Below, one piece after another: positions 43,352 to 52,802 of a DNA stretch of 64,000 bases. The notes under the pieces are model-generated. The model was not told where the DNA came from. It made no database searches and saw nothing but the letters and a program-made list of their open reading frames with translations. The stretch is from Paenibacillus polymyxa. Lineage in GTDB: Bacteria; Bacillota; Bacilli; Paenibacillales; Paenibacillaceae. The position numbers were made by a program, and so were the translations under genes. Position 1 is the first letter of the stretch. The number at the start of each line of letters is the position of its first letter. The DNA is taken from the NCBI RefSeq assembly GCF_015710975.1, contig NZ_CP049783.1:620001-684000 (forward strand), given 5' to 3'.

Positions 43352-44023
43352 TTAATTGGATTTGGTCTCGACTGAACGGATGCCTTCCATCTCTTGCAGC
43401 AGTGACAACAATTCCTCCACTCCCTCTGACCGAGACAGTTTTAGAAGCATATGAACCATCAACTGCTCACCGTTATTGATGCGCTCGGCGTGAAAGCTGT
43501 GAATGGTCAGTTTTTTGTTCTCCAGCAGTTCTTTAATTTGAATCATTACACCCGGCTCATTATCAACCTGAACTACCACTTGCCGTGTGGACGGGGTAGC
43601 CATCTGATAAAAACGACTATGGAGCAAGGACTGCGCCGCCAAAATAAACAGCGTTACACCCGCGCCAAGCCCATACATTCCTGCACCGACAGCAATACCA
43701 ATCCCGGCGGTGGTCCAGATGCCCGCAGCGGTAGTTAGCCCTTTGATTCTATTTTTTTGTGTAAAAATCATTCCTGCGCCGATAAAGCCAACTCCACTTA
43801 TAACCTGTGCTGCTATTCTGGAAGGGTCCAGCGATAGGTTAGACCATACAGTCTGGTCTTGAAAACCATATTTGGATACCACCATCATAAGCGACGCCCC
43901 GATCCCGACAATGAAATGCGTGCGAATGCCTGCCTCCTTCATCCGACTTTTGCGTTCATAGCCGATTAATGCGCCACACAATCCGGCAAACATGACCCGA
44001 ATCAGGTAATCCCAATCCCACAT
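43352..44023 (-). CDS. MgtC/SapB family membrane protein
   Basis: The 223-residue protein has about five TM segments with the MgtC motifs LCGALIGYERKSR, GIRTHFIVGIGASLMMVVS, QVISGVGFIGAGMIF, and IKGLTTAAGIWTTAGIGIAVG. A C-terminal ACT-like domain (about 150-220, VVQVDNEPGVMIQIKELL) follows. MgtC proteins inhibit F-ATPase and help with low Mg2+ and low pH in pathogens; in soil bacteria the role is not settled. No Mg riboswitch is seen. Confidence 0.9.
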   Translation of the reverse strand: MWDWDYLIRVMFAGLCGALIGYERKSRMKEAGIRTHFIVGIGASLMMVVSKYGFQDQTVWSNLSLDPSRIAAQVISGVGFIGAGMIFTQKNRIKGLTTAAGIWTTAGIGIAVGAGMYGLGAGVTLFILAAQSLLHSRFYQMATPSTRQVVVQVDNEPGVMIQIKELLENKKLTIHSFHAERINNGEQLMVHMLLKLSRSEGVEELLSLLQEMEGIRSVETKSN

Positions 44024-44138
44024 ACCTTTTTCACTCCACTATTGTTTATGTTATGAAAAGATGTTGCCTTAATATATAATTCATGATGCTCCGGCAAATG
44101 AGCCGTTATACAGCTGTTATTTTGTTATTACCCAAATT

Positions 44139-45572
44139 TTAAGGAACCTTTACTTCATGTTCGGGAAGATTGCGGTGTGCCTTTCTTCCCTTGAGTAGCC
44201 ACAGCTCTGGTGTATCCTGCACACCGTCTATACGGATACTAAATGTTCTCGATGGTAAATTACGTACACGGAGCAATAGACGGTTTCCGTCTGCTGCTGC
44301 CTCCACAAGCTCTAGCAGTGTTAGTGAATCATTCGCTAGCTTGCGATTCAAAGCGCGAGTTGAATCTGCGCTGTCCTCCCGGCTCCAAATACGCAGCTCA
44401 TCTAAAGACGGCGTAGCAATTCGCTTACTGAAAGAAATAACCACCTCATCTTCGGCGGAACGTTCCGCCCTAAGAGGTACTGGAGGCTCATCGTACATGT
44501 AGCCTCCCAGATGGTATTCATACGCAGTCCAGGCGTTGTAATCGCCCTCCAGGGCGGTAGCCCCGAATTGCCGCGTCCACTCGCGGTCCCGAACCATCCG
44601 CGCGAGCGAACCGATATCCGCCTGCACTCCGAGGGGCAAACCCGGATAAGCGGCGCGTATGGACTGCGCGATGCGAGCATAGCCGCGAATATACTGTGGC
44701 GGCAGGCGGCGGCGCATCCAGTCTGGCCAATGGGTCTGGAGTACGTGCATGTCCGGGGCTACGCTCCCGATCATGGCTACCGCGTCCAGACCCTGCCATT
44801 CCCGCAGCTGACTGGGAATATCGCCACGCCCGCTCACAGCGAGCGACCATGTCGCCACGCAGATGTCCGGCCGGACATCACGCACACCGCCTGCGCCGTT
44901 CACCAGCTCACGGATGAGCCCATTCACGGCGTCCACGCGCAGATCGACCCACTGCGCGTACAGCTTCGGGACCTTCCGGTAGTAGTTCCGCGCATGCTTA
45001 TCACGAAAATTCGGAATGTCCTCACCGTAGCGCGCGCGGAAGGCACGCTGCGCATGCGGCCCAATATCCCCGTACACTCCACTGCGCAGCCCGTTCCATT
45101 CGGGGAAATAAGGCTCCGCCACCTCAAAGCCGTCAAACGGAATATCGGTGACGAGCCGGGCAGCGGCTTTCTTTTTCCATTCCACATATTCCTGGGCAAA
45201 ATGCGAAAGCCGCTGAAAACCATCATTGGGCTCGCGCAGCAGCTCCATGCGCCATTCCTTCCACGCTGGCGGCAGCTGGGACACACCAAAAGAACCGTTG
45301 CCCAGCACCATCGCCCACACCGCGATGCCTCTACGCTGGAAAGCAGCAACAAGCGCTCCATCCACTTCATTTTCACGCACAACAAAATAATGCACGGTTT
45401 GGTAGCCCGCAAGGGCGATCTCATCCGCTATGCTATCCCGCGACCGATTGGCGTAATAGGGAAACAACGGATCAATTTGAATACTGGGACCGTTCATGAC
45501 CCATGGTTTCATTTTTCCAATTTGTGCTATAGCGTCTGACGATTCGGGTCGGTCATTTCTTTTATTGTCCAA
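44139..45572 (-). CDS. Hypothetical protein, possible TIM-barrel glycosidase-like
   Basis: The 477-residue protein starts at TTG with GGAGGTGG six bases ahead. The region ADEIALAGYQTVHYFVVRENEVDGALVAAFQRRGIAVWAM and PFDGFEVAEPYFPEWNGLRSG recall hypothetical glycosyl-hydrolase-like barrels, and a beta-rich C-terminal domain follows (about 375-470). No catalytic acid pair can be assigned. No signal peptide, so it is cytoplasmic. It is GC-rich compared with the surrounding genes. Confidence 0.6.
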   Translation of the reverse strand: MDNKRNDRPESSDAIAQIGKMKPWVMNGPSIQIDPLFPYYANRSRDSIADEIALAGYQTVHYFVVRENEVDGALVAAFQRRGIAVWAMVLGNGSFGVSQLPPAWKEWRMELLREPNDGFQRLSHFAQEYVEWKKKAAARLVTDIPFDGFEVAEPYFPEWNGLRSGVYGDIGPHAQRAFRARYGEDIPNFRDKHARNYYRKVPKLYAQWVDLRVDAVNGLIRELVNGAGGVRDVRPDICVATWSLAVSGRGDIPSQLREWQGLDAVAMIGSVAPDMHVLQTHWPDWMRRRLPPQYIRGYARIAQSIRAAYPGLPLGVQADIGSLARMVRDREWTRQFGATALEGDYNAWTAYEYHLGGYMYDEPPVPLRAERSAEDEVVISFSKRIATPSLDELRIWSREDSADSTRALNRKLANDSLTLLELVEAAADGNRLLLRVRNLPSRTFSIRIDGVQDTPELWLLKGRKAHRNLPEHEVKVP

Positions 45573-45776
45573 TTCGATCCACCTCCGTCACTCGCGTCTT
45601 CTCCGATACTTGCTCAGAATCTATATATTTGGGCTATAAGTTTCTACTGGTTCGCCTATGTTACCATATTTCGCAAATGGGGTGAAATACAGCGGCAACT
45701 GTTTCACCATCAACGTTCAGAGGTATTGGAATAACGAGTCAGGTTTAGCTTATGAACGGAATGGGAGGAATAGTCA

Positions 45777-46568
45777 ATGGCAGAGCAGAGATTGCAAGGA
45801 AAGATAGCAGTGGTCAGCGGCGGCGGTTCAGGAATCGGTAAAGCAACCGCCATTCGTTTTGCAGAACAAGGCGCCAAGGTGGTCATGCTGGATCGGACAC
45901 CTGAGCATGCAGAGGAGACCAAAGCAATCATTGAGCAGGCAGGCGGTGAAGCACTTGTGCTGGAATGTGATATTGCCAAGCCAGACATGATTCAGCAGGG
46001 GTTCGCTAAAGTCGTGGAAACATACGGAAAGCTGGATATCGTGTTCGCCAATGCAGGCATTAATGGCACCATGGCCCCTATTGAGACCATGGAGCTGGAG
46101 GAATGGGACCGCACGATGAACATTAACCTACGCGGCACCTTCGCCACCGTTAAATATGCTGTTCCATACCTGAAAGAACACGGCGGCAGCATTATCATCA
46201 CCAGTTCCATCAACGGTAACCGAACCTTTTCGGGTATTGGGTTCTCAGCTTACGCCTCTACCAAGGCGGCTCAGGTTGCTTTTATGAAAATGGCAGCGCT
46301 GGAGCTGGCACGTTACAAAATACGGGTCAACGCGATATGCCCAGGAGCTATCGACACGAAAATTGATGATAACACGTACCCTACCGAAGACTTGAAGAAG
46401 GTACAAATTCCAGTCGAATTTCCGAAGGGCAGAGAGCATCCGCTGGAGGATGCTCCCGGTGAGCCAGAGCAGGTCGCCAATCTGGTCCTGTTTCTCGCCT
46501 CAGATGAATCATCTCATGTATCGGGCACAGAGATCTATGTAGACGGAGCAGAATCGCTGCTGCGTTAA
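45777..46568 (+). CDS. SDR family oxidoreductase
   Basis: The 263-residue protein is a classical SDR: cofactor motif SGGGSGIGKATA (about residues 15-26), Asp after strand 2 (VVMLDRTP) favouring NAD(H), NAG in FANAGING, catalytic Ser (IITSSINGNR) and YASTK. Substrate unknown; the ending GTEIYVDGAESLLR is standard. GGAGG precedes the ATG. No partner gene. Confidence 0.9.
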   Translation: MAEQRLQGKIAVVSGGGSGIGKATAIRFAEQGAKVVMLDRTPEHAEETKAIIEQAGGEALVLECDIAKPDMIQQGFAKVVETYGKLDIVFANAGINGTMAPIETMELEEWDRTMNINLRGTFATVKYAVPYLKEHGGSIIITSSINGNRTFSGIGFSAYASTKAAQVAFMKMAALELARYKIRVNAICPGAIDTKIDDNTYPTEDLKKVQIPVEFPKGREHPLEDAPGEPEQVANLVLFLASDESSHVSGTEIYVDGAESLLR

Positions 46569-46618
46569 GCATAAAGGGGATCGTTGTCCCCGTATAAGCT
46601 ACTGCTCAGACATTCTTA

Positions 46619-46662
46619 GCAGCCTTACCCCAAGTCATTACTAGTGGAAAGGGCTGCTTTTG
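46619..46662 (+). terminator. Probable terminator after the SDR gene
   Basis: GCAGCC and GGCTGC arms with a 27-base loop, followed by TTTTGC. The loop is long and the stem short. Confidence 0.5.
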
Positions 46663-46680
46663 CATGGCTTTACAACTATT

Positions 46681-47463
46681 TTATAGCGCCCTGTCAGCAC
46701 CATGCACAGCTCCTTTGCGAAGGCGGACATACAATCTGCCTCCTGGCAGCACCTCAAACAACAGCATCAGAAGAGAAAAGAATAGCAGTGCAATGACCTC
46801 TTCTGCCAAAATATAAACAGGGTATGGTCCCAAAACATCCAATATCGATGGTGTCGACGGCTTTCCGGTCAGAAACATGTAGTTGGCACCAAACGCACGG
46901 TCTACAATCCACACCATCAACGCCAAGCCATTGAGGAATAGCATAACTCCCCCTACACTCTTCCATGTCGGTCGGAGTGCTGCGATCCAGGTCATATATA
47001 GGGCAGCCAAAATAATAGCACTATGAGCTACGAAAAAATGGATAAAACGATAGTGCGGAAAGGCATAAGCCAAATTAGGCGTAAGTACTGCTTGGAGCGC
47101 TCCTCCAATTCCGGCAAACAGGACGACCGGATATAACCAACGGCTGCGGAACATAAGCATCAGGATGGACAACAGCAGTGTCACACTGCACAATTCCAAG
47201 GGCAATGATGTCTGGACATCCCAAATATGCTGTGCCACATACCATATATTCAAAGTCACCTCTGAAAGAATGAGGACCGTAATTAATAACCAGCGAATTC
47301 CCTCACTTACAGGCTTATTTGACCGAACCCATCCCCGCGTTAGCCACAGCAGCAAAGCACATACAATGAGCCCCAGTATAGCCAACCCATGTGACGGAGT
47401 AAAGGCTTCGAACCCTTCCGGCGCATACGCATCGAACCAAGACCCTGACCATAGCCAGTCCAT
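46681..47463 (-). CDS. YwaF-type TIGR02206 membrane protein
   Basis: The 260-residue integral membrane protein has seven TM segments and family motifs FTPSHGLAILGLIV, LPLELCSVTLLLSILML, YRFIHFFVAHSAIILAALYM, and LTGKPSTPSILDVLGPYPVYILAEE. Function unknown; the family is common in Bacillales. CGAAGGGGG precedes the ATG. Confidence 0.85.
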   Translation of the reverse strand: MDWLWSGSWFDAYAPEGFEAFTPSHGLAILGLIVCALLLWLTRGWVRSNKPVSEGIRWLLITVLILSEVTLNIWYVAQHIWDVQTSLPLELCSVTLLLSILMLMFRSRWLYPVVLFAGIGGALQAVLTPNLAYAFPHYRFIHFFVAHSAIILAALYMTWIAALRPTWKSVGGVMLFLNGLALMVWIVDRAFGANYMFLTGKPSTPSILDVLGPYPVYILAEEVIALLFFSLLMLLFEVLPGGRLYVRLRKGAVHGADRAL

Positions 47464-47603
47464 AGAAAGCCCCCTTCGATTTCTTTCTCTCTTTGCATCT
47501 TCTATTTTATACCAAATAGTCGAATATGTTCTAGCCGTCTTTCTTGCTTGTTCAATACCTTAACCTTTATGATAAAAGATATTATATTCAAAGGAGAACA
47601 CTC

Positions 47604-47816
47604 ATGCCGATTAATCGCCGATTAATTACAGATCAGGATTTCAGCGAGGCACTGGAACGTCATCTTCGTGTCCGGGTATTTCAAGATGACCAATTGATTG
47701 GCTCAGGCGGGACGATAATCCGTTTTGACGATCAGACCATCGTTGTGCAGTCTAGCGTCAGTGACCTGGCTTACCATCCCAGAAAACAATGTGAATTTTT
47801 TGAAATTAAAAAATAG
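47604..47816 (+). CDS. Small hypothetical protein
   Basis: The 70-residue protein (MPINRRLITDQDFSEALERH, then VRVFQDDQLIGSGGTIIRFDDQTIVVQSS) looks like a short beta-barrel of the Hfq/SH3-like size. AAAGGAGAA precedes the ATG at 47604. No family recognised. Inverted arms after it (47822-47860) lack a clear T tract. Confidence 0.65.
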   Translation: MPINRRLITDQDFSEALERHLRVRVFQDDQLIGSGGTIIRFDDQTIVVQSSVSDLAYHPRKQCEFFEIKK

Positions 47817-47906
47817 CCACCACACACCGGAGAACCATTTTGCTTCGTTTTCCGGTGTGTAGCAGCTACGTTTTTATGGGTATGCATCATGCCTCACATG
47901 ACGTTT

Positions 47907-49181
47907 TTAGTTATAGTTGATTCCACGTGTTTTCATCATGAGTTTATTCGTAAGCACTTTCAAGTCCTCGGAAGAGGATGAAATTTCCTGCATAATAGCC
48001 GTCTCCTCATGAGCAGCCGTATAAATTTTGTGAGCACCTTCAGAGAACGCCCCTGACATTTGCTGGATACGATGAATCTGCTCAAAGGTTTGATCCACCC
48101 GATTCGTCTGCTCTGTTACGGCTTCTTCCATGGTGCGAATGCTTTCGACAAATTCACGTACAATAGCGTTCAAACGGTTCAGCGTCTGGTCGACAGAGCT
48201 TGTCCGTTCCGCCTCAGCACTGACTAGAGACGTTTGCTGATGCATCAACTCCACAGTCTCTACGATTTGTGACTGTACACGGCTAACGATAGCATTAATT
48301 TGCTGTACAGACTCCGTACTTTGGGCGGCCAGTGCGCGAATTTGGTGCGCCACTACAGCAAAGCCGTTCCCTTCTTCTCCCGCACGTGCCGCTTCTATAG
48401 AAGCATTCAGCGCCAACAGATGGGTCTGTTCGGCAATATCCTTCACCGTGCTTGTAATCGCTTCAATTTGTGAAGCTTCTTTTTCCAGTCGTGCAATCAC
48501 CTGCTGTGAACGACTATGTGAAGCTGTCAGCTCACCCATGCCATCCATCAGGGATGAAAATACAGTCTGCGTTGAATCCACCGAATGCTCCATATGGCCT
48601 GACAGTTCAAGCATATGCCCCGATTTGCTACGCATCATTTTAAAATCGCCCAGCATTCGATCCGCTGTTTTAATTGATTGGGCAGATGCTTGCTTTTGCT
48701 GCTCCACGCCATCCAAAATATCTTCTACTACCGTAGACATGGACTCGATTTGCGCCGTAGCTTGTACAATAGCCAAGCTCAGATTTTCTGCACTTTGCGA
48801 AGTTGTTCTGGTGCTATACGAGATCTCATTGAACATATCTTTAATGTTCAACATCAGATGCCGAAATGCATCGTACAACACTTTGATTTCATCATCTGAA
48901 CGACGCTCTGGAATGACGACAGACAGGTTGCCCGCCGAAGCTTCCTCTGCCGCCTTGGCCAATCTAACAATCGGCCGTGTAAGTAATTTTGAGATCAACC
49001 AGCCCAAAATGCCACTCCACAGGACACCCAATAACAAAATAATCGAGGTGTATACCCATTCCTGTGTACCATGAGCAAGCCAGTCCTTGAGTACAAAAAT
49101 AAAAAAAGCGCTTGTTCCATAGGTTATTGCTGAAATCAAGACAAATGCAGTAACCATTTTCGTACCTAGTGACATCTTCAT
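47907..49181 (-). CDS. Methyl-accepting chemotaxis protein without extracellular domain
   Basis: The 424-residue receptor has two closely spaced TM segments (about 9-31 and 42-64) with only about ten residues outside, then HAMP (about 62-115) and a long coiled-coil signalling domain whose hairpin tip reads [28 protein letters not shown]. With no periplasmic ligand domain it probably senses membrane state, an internal signal or another protein. The ribosome site is weak. Confidence 0.9.
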   Translation of the reverse strand: MKMSLGTKMVTAFVLISAITYGTSAFFIFVLKDWLAHGTQEWVYTSIILLLGVLWSGILGWLISKLLTRPIVRLAKAAEEASAGNLSVVIPERRSDDEIKVLYDAFRHLMLNIKDMFNEISYSTRTTSQSAENLSLAIVQATAQIESMSTVVEDILDGVEQQKQASAQSIKTADRMLGDFKMMRSKSGHMLELSGHMEHSVDSTQTVFSSLMDGMGELTASHSRSQQVIARLEKEASQIEAITSTVKDIAEQTHLLALNASIEAARAGEEGNGFAVVAHQIRALAAQSTESVQQINAIVSRVQSQIVETVELMHQQTSLVSAEAERTSSVDQTLNRLNAIVREFVESIRTMEEAVTEQTNRVDQTFEQIHRIQQMSGAFSEGAHKIYTAAHEETAIMQEISSSSEDLKVLTNKLMMKTRGINYN

Positions 49182-49443
49182 GTACTGTAGCCCACCCCAA
49201 AAAACTCAAATTTGATTCCATTTTACCATAAAATTGCTACATTTCTAGTAGTATTTTTCACAGACACCTATATTTATAAGCATAAAGATGCAGAGCCTTA
49301 AGTCTCCTGACCTAACTACAAAAACAACCTTCTATTCAGGCAGCAAACTGCGTCAAAAAAAGTGGACGAATCGCTCTGCCGCCTACGTTGCAGGCCATTC
49401 GCCACATCTGAAGCGATCTATTGCTTCGCCATGCCATTTTCCA

Positions 49444-50787
49444 TCATTGAGAATAACTGTCATCCTTCTGTTCAACAATCGCCTTTTTAACCGCTTCAAT
49501 TGTGTCTATTTGGTGACTGTTTTTTTCCAGTACAGTAAACTCCCATAATCCGCTGGTCAGCTTGTCTCCTTGCTGGATATCAAAACGTTCGGAAAGCATC
49601 CAACCGCCAATCGTATATACGTCCCCGGCCTCAATATCTGTCTCCAAGCGCCGATTGACCTCATGGATAAGCGCCTGTGATTTGAGTATGTAACGATGAT
49701 CATCTGTTTTTGTAATGAGTGGTGTTAGCGCTGCGGGGGTTTCGGTATCCGTATAGGAAGGAATGTCTCCAACAATTTCCTCCATAATGTCCTCTAGGGT
49801 GACAAGCCCAGACGTTCCACCATATTCATCCACCAGCACCGCTACTGGAATACGTCGTTTTTGCATCTGAATCAGCAGATCCCGAGCCTGAACCGTCTCA
49901 ATCACCTGAAGCACCGGATGAATGTAAGAAGCCATCGTTGTATTTCCTGTGCTATGCCCACGGGCCAAATCATGCAGAGCTTCCTTCACACGAATCATCC
50001 CGATAATACGATCCCGGTCCCCATGTTCAGCTACAGGTAGAAAATTATAAACTTTGTCCTCGATCAGCTCCATAAACTCGGCTACCGTTGCCTGGTGAGA
50101 TATAGAACGGATGTGGATGCGCGGTACCATAATTTCCTGCGCCGCACGGTCGTCAAAATCAAATACATTGTTCAGGTATCGATATTCTGTCGGTGTAATT
50201 TCACCACTACGAAACCCTTCAGATAACGCCAGTCGAAGCTCGGCTTCACTGAGTGCTGCATCTTCTTCGGATACTTTTTTTAGCCCAAAAAGCCCCGTAA
50301 TGACACGTGAAGAACGACTGAGCACCCAATTCAGAGGATACGTTATTTTATAGAATACCGTAATCGGACGGGCAAAAAACAATGCCATCGGTTCGGCAAT
50401 TTGTATGGCGAAGGTTTTGGGTACCAGTTCCCCAACGACCACCTCGAAATAGGTCAAAATCAGAAAAGCCAGCAAAAAGGAGAGCACTCCCGTTAGTCCA
50501 GCTGGAATATGCGCCAACACAAACAGGGGATGTAGCAGCTTCTCAACTGTAGATTCCCCTAACCAGCCTAGCGCCATTGAAGTTAATGTGGTTCCAAGCT
50601 GACAAGCGGATAAATACTCGTCGAGCCGAGACAGAATATTTTTAACAGCTTTCGCATTTTTGTTGCCCTCTGAGGCCAATTGGTTGATACGAGATACCCG
50701 AACACGGATAATGGAATACTCTGAGGCCACAAAAAAAGCTGTTAAAGTGATAAGTAAAATAACTAGAATGATATTTATCGTTTCCAT
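49444..50787 (-). CDS. CorC/HlyC-type CNNM family membrane protein
   Basis: About 447 residues: DUF21 membrane domain (about 1-190, ETINIILVILLITLTAFFVASEYSIIRVRVSRI), paired CBS domains (about 205-330, IMVPRIHIRSI, PVAVLVDEYGGTSGLVTLEDIMEEIVGDI) and a C-terminal CorC_HlyC domain (about 345-430). Family members export Mg2+ or Co2+ or affect Na+ balance; they are not true haemolysins. The ATG at 50787 has AGAGAGG ahead. Confidence 0.88.
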   Translation of the reverse strand: METINIILVILLITLTAFFVASEYSIIRVRVSRINQLASEGNKNAKAVKNILSRLDEYLSACQLGTTLTSMALGWLGESTVEKLLHPLFVLAHIPAGLTGVLSFLLAFLILTYFEVVVGELVPKTFAIQIAEPMALFFARPITVFYKITYPLNWVLSRSSRVITGLFGLKKVSEEDAALSEAELRLALSEGFRSGEITPTEYRYLNNVFDFDDRAAQEIMVPRIHIRSISHQATVAEFMELIEDKVYNFLPVAEHGDRDRIIGMIRVKEALHDLARGHSTGNTTMASYIHPVLQVIETVQARDLLIQMQKRRIPVAVLVDEYGGTSGLVTLEDIMEEIVGDIPSYTDTETPAALTPLITKTDDHRYILKSQALIHEVNRRLETDIEAGDVYTIGGWMLSERFDIQQGDKLTSGLWEFTVLEKNSHQIDTIEAVKKAIVEQKDDSYSQ

Positions 50788-50928
50788 AGCCCTCTCTTGC
50801 TCCGTTGATGCCGAAGCAAGAAGCACCCCCTTTGACATTCATTTTTGGTTGGAACCATAACATAAGTAATGATGTCCATAATCGTGTATTACCCAAAAAT
50901 GACAAGGAATAGACTATGTATGTCTTTG

Positions 50929-51588
50929 TTAACGAATCGCCAGCGGACTCTTTTGCACGATATCTATCCATTGATCAGCTATTAACTGGTGCCCGACCGC
51001 TGTCGGATGAACCCCGTCATGCAGCCAATAGGAAGCGTCCGCCTTGGTAGCGGCCTCGTTCAACATGCTCTGGAGCGGCACAAATACGGCCCCATATTTG
51101 TCGGCAAGTTGACGTACAATACGCTGGTAGCCCGTTATTTTTTCTTGCCAAATGTCCCAGCGCGCCTCGGTAGCTCCTGTTTTCAAAATAAACGGCTCAC
51201 ACAGCACCAGCCCGGTATCAGGCATCACTTCACGCGTCTCCTCCAGCAGGTGGCAATAGGCTCGTTCAAATCGGTCCGTCACCCCGGACGGCTCCTGCTC
51301 CACGATCCGCCAGGCATCGTTCACTCCGATTAGAATACTGAGCAGGTTCGGCTGTAGGCTAAACGTGTCTTCATTCCAACGAGCATACAAATCCGAAACC
51401 CGATCCCCCGAAACACCCCGGTTTACAAATTCCGGTTGTGTAGCAGTCAGTCGACTCCCGAGTGTCCCAGCGATCAGATACACATAGCTCTGACCCAGCC
51501 AATGGTTCGCGTCCTCATTCCGTCCCCTTCCTCCGTCTGTAATGGAATCTCCTTGAAAAAGAATACGTGTGTGTCCTGTACTCGGCAT
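50929..51588 (-). CDS. SGNH/GDSL-type esterase or lipase
   Basis: The 219-residue cytoplasmic hydrolase has all four SGNH blocks: nucleophile Ser in ILFQGDSITDGGR, Gly in VNRGVSGDRVSDL, Asn in SILIGVNDAWR, and Asp-His in YWLHDGVHPTAVGH. It probably deacetylates or de-esterifies a carbohydrate. AAAGGGG precedes the ATG at 51588; upstream in-frame starts lack a site. Confidence 0.9.
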   Translation of the reverse strand: MPSTGHTRILFQGDSITDGGRGRNEDANHWLGQSYVYLIAGTLGSRLTATQPEFVNRGVSGDRVSDLYARWNEDTFSLQPNLLSILIGVNDAWRIVEQEPSGVTDRFERAYCHLLEETREVMPDTGLVLCEPFILKTGATEARWDIWQEKITGYQRIVRQLADKYGAVFVPLQSMLNEAATKADASYWLHDGVHPTAVGHQLIADQWIDIVQKSPLAIR

Positions 51589-51772
51589 TTTTCCACTGTC
51601 CCCTTTCACAATTTCCAATAATACCCTTATCATACCCCGTATTCTCCGAATTGGAAAGCGGTTTCAGAATTTGAGAGAGTTATAGCCATTATGCAGGTGG
51701 ATGGTGCTTCCCACCACTATTGCTTGTGCAGCACCATTCCACCTACTCCGTTTTTATGTTAATTTCTCGATT

Positions 51773-52690
51773 TCAGACCGCGCGGTACTTACACACCTCG
51801 CGAAAATTACAGCCGCCGCAGACCCTGCGTGAAGGCATCGGTGTAAAGAAAGACTCGGGCTTGGGTCGATTATAGTAATCATCATCGAGGCAGGACTTCA
51901 TTTCCTCGATGTAACGTCCTACATTGCCAACTACCTTGTCGATATCCTCTGGTGTGGGGCGATATACTTCATGCTCTCCTGTCATCAAATACTCTACCCG
52001 TACCTCAATTTTCTCCAAAGAAAGCTGATAATGCTCCTGCACATAGGAAGCATACAAAAATAACTGGTCGGAGAAGTCGCCTTCCTTACCTGTTTTCCAA
52101 TCTACAATAACCATGTCTCCGTTGTCTCTACGATAGAGCAAATCCATTTTGACATATACTTTTGTCTCATGTAGGAGCATCGTATCCCATTTTTCCACCT
52201 CAACGATTCGGGCCTGGCCCTGTTGCAGCTCACGCCAAACTGCGGTACGGTACAAATTGTGTACCACCGCGTGCTGTCGCTCCTTAATCCGGGCAATCCG
52301 TTCCGGAAGCACTTCATCATCGTAGTAAATTTCGGCCAGCATGACCCGATTTTTGGGATCTTGCAGCCATAGCTCACGGTGTAAGGATTCCTTGTAGCTG
52401 TCATTCAACATGCTCTTCATAGCGGTCTCCAGAAATGCTGTGCGCGGGACAGCCCCTTTTTCCATCCACCCACGTATGACCGATTCACACATTTGGTGCG
52501 TAATATTCCCGAATAAAATATATAAGTTGCTCAGTTGCTTAAGCCGATACAACGTAACTTGTTCTTCAGTGCCCTGTGCCGAATTCCAGCCATTATGCGA
52601 GCCGTAATAATGATAATAGTATTTGCGTAAGCATTCGTCGAACGTTTGGGCCCTTGATTGTGAATAGGACCAGGACGGATATATTGCCAT
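51773..52690 (-). CDS. PD-(D/E)XK nuclease with Cys cluster (Cas4/AddB-like)
   Basis: The 305-residue protein has the nuclease core: D in KVYVKMDLLYRRDNGD, then VIVDWKTGKEGDF and QLFLYA. A Cys near the N-terminus (FDECLRKYYY) and three near the C-terminus (CGGCNFREVC) match the 4Fe-4S staple of Cas4 and AddB-type nucleases. No CRISPR or helicase gene is adjacent, so a general DNA-repair role is more likely. GGAGGGCC precedes the ATG. Confidence 0.88.
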   Translation of the reverse strand: MAIYPSWSYSQSRAQTFDECLRKYYYHYYGSHNGWNSAQGTEEQVTLYRLKQLSNLYILFGNITHQMCESVIRGWMEKGAVPRTAFLETAMKSMLNDSYKESLHRELWLQDPKNRVMLAEIYYDDEVLPERIARIKERQHAVVHNLYRTAVWRELQQGQARIVEVEKWDTMLLHETKVYVKMDLLYRRDNGDMVIVDWKTGKEGDFSDQLFLYASYVQEHYQLSLEKIEVRVEYLMTGEHEVYRPTPEDIDKVVGNVGRYIEEMKSCLDDDYYNRPKPESFFTPMPSRRVCGGCNFREVCKYRAV

Positions 52691-52762
52691 GACAGGCCCT
52701 CCTTCATTAGAACTTCCATCTCTCTATTATAACGCATGCCTAAGCTGTATCGGCCATAAAAA

Positions 52763-52797
52763 GAACAAAGACTTTAACCTATAGGTTAAAGTCTTTG
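52763..52797 (-). terminator. Terminator of galK, a 30-bp perfect palindrome
   Basis: AAAGACTTTAACCTA (52767-52781) is followed directly by its reverse complement TAGGTTAAAGTCTTT. A T run follows on the minus strand. It sits six bases after the galK stop. Confidence 0.8.
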
Positions 52798-52802
52798 ACT
52801 GA

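Noticed and set aside
44511..45539. Plus-strand open frame of 342 codons opposite the 44139-45572 gene
   Set aside because: It is a shadow in GC-rich coding sequence. The minus frame has a strong ribosome site (GGAGGTGG) and coherent protein sequence.
51773..52690. Cas4 of a CRISPR system
   Set aside because: Nuclease and Cys motifs fit Cas4, but no repeats or other cas genes lie in the window; an AddB-like repair nuclease is equally consistent.
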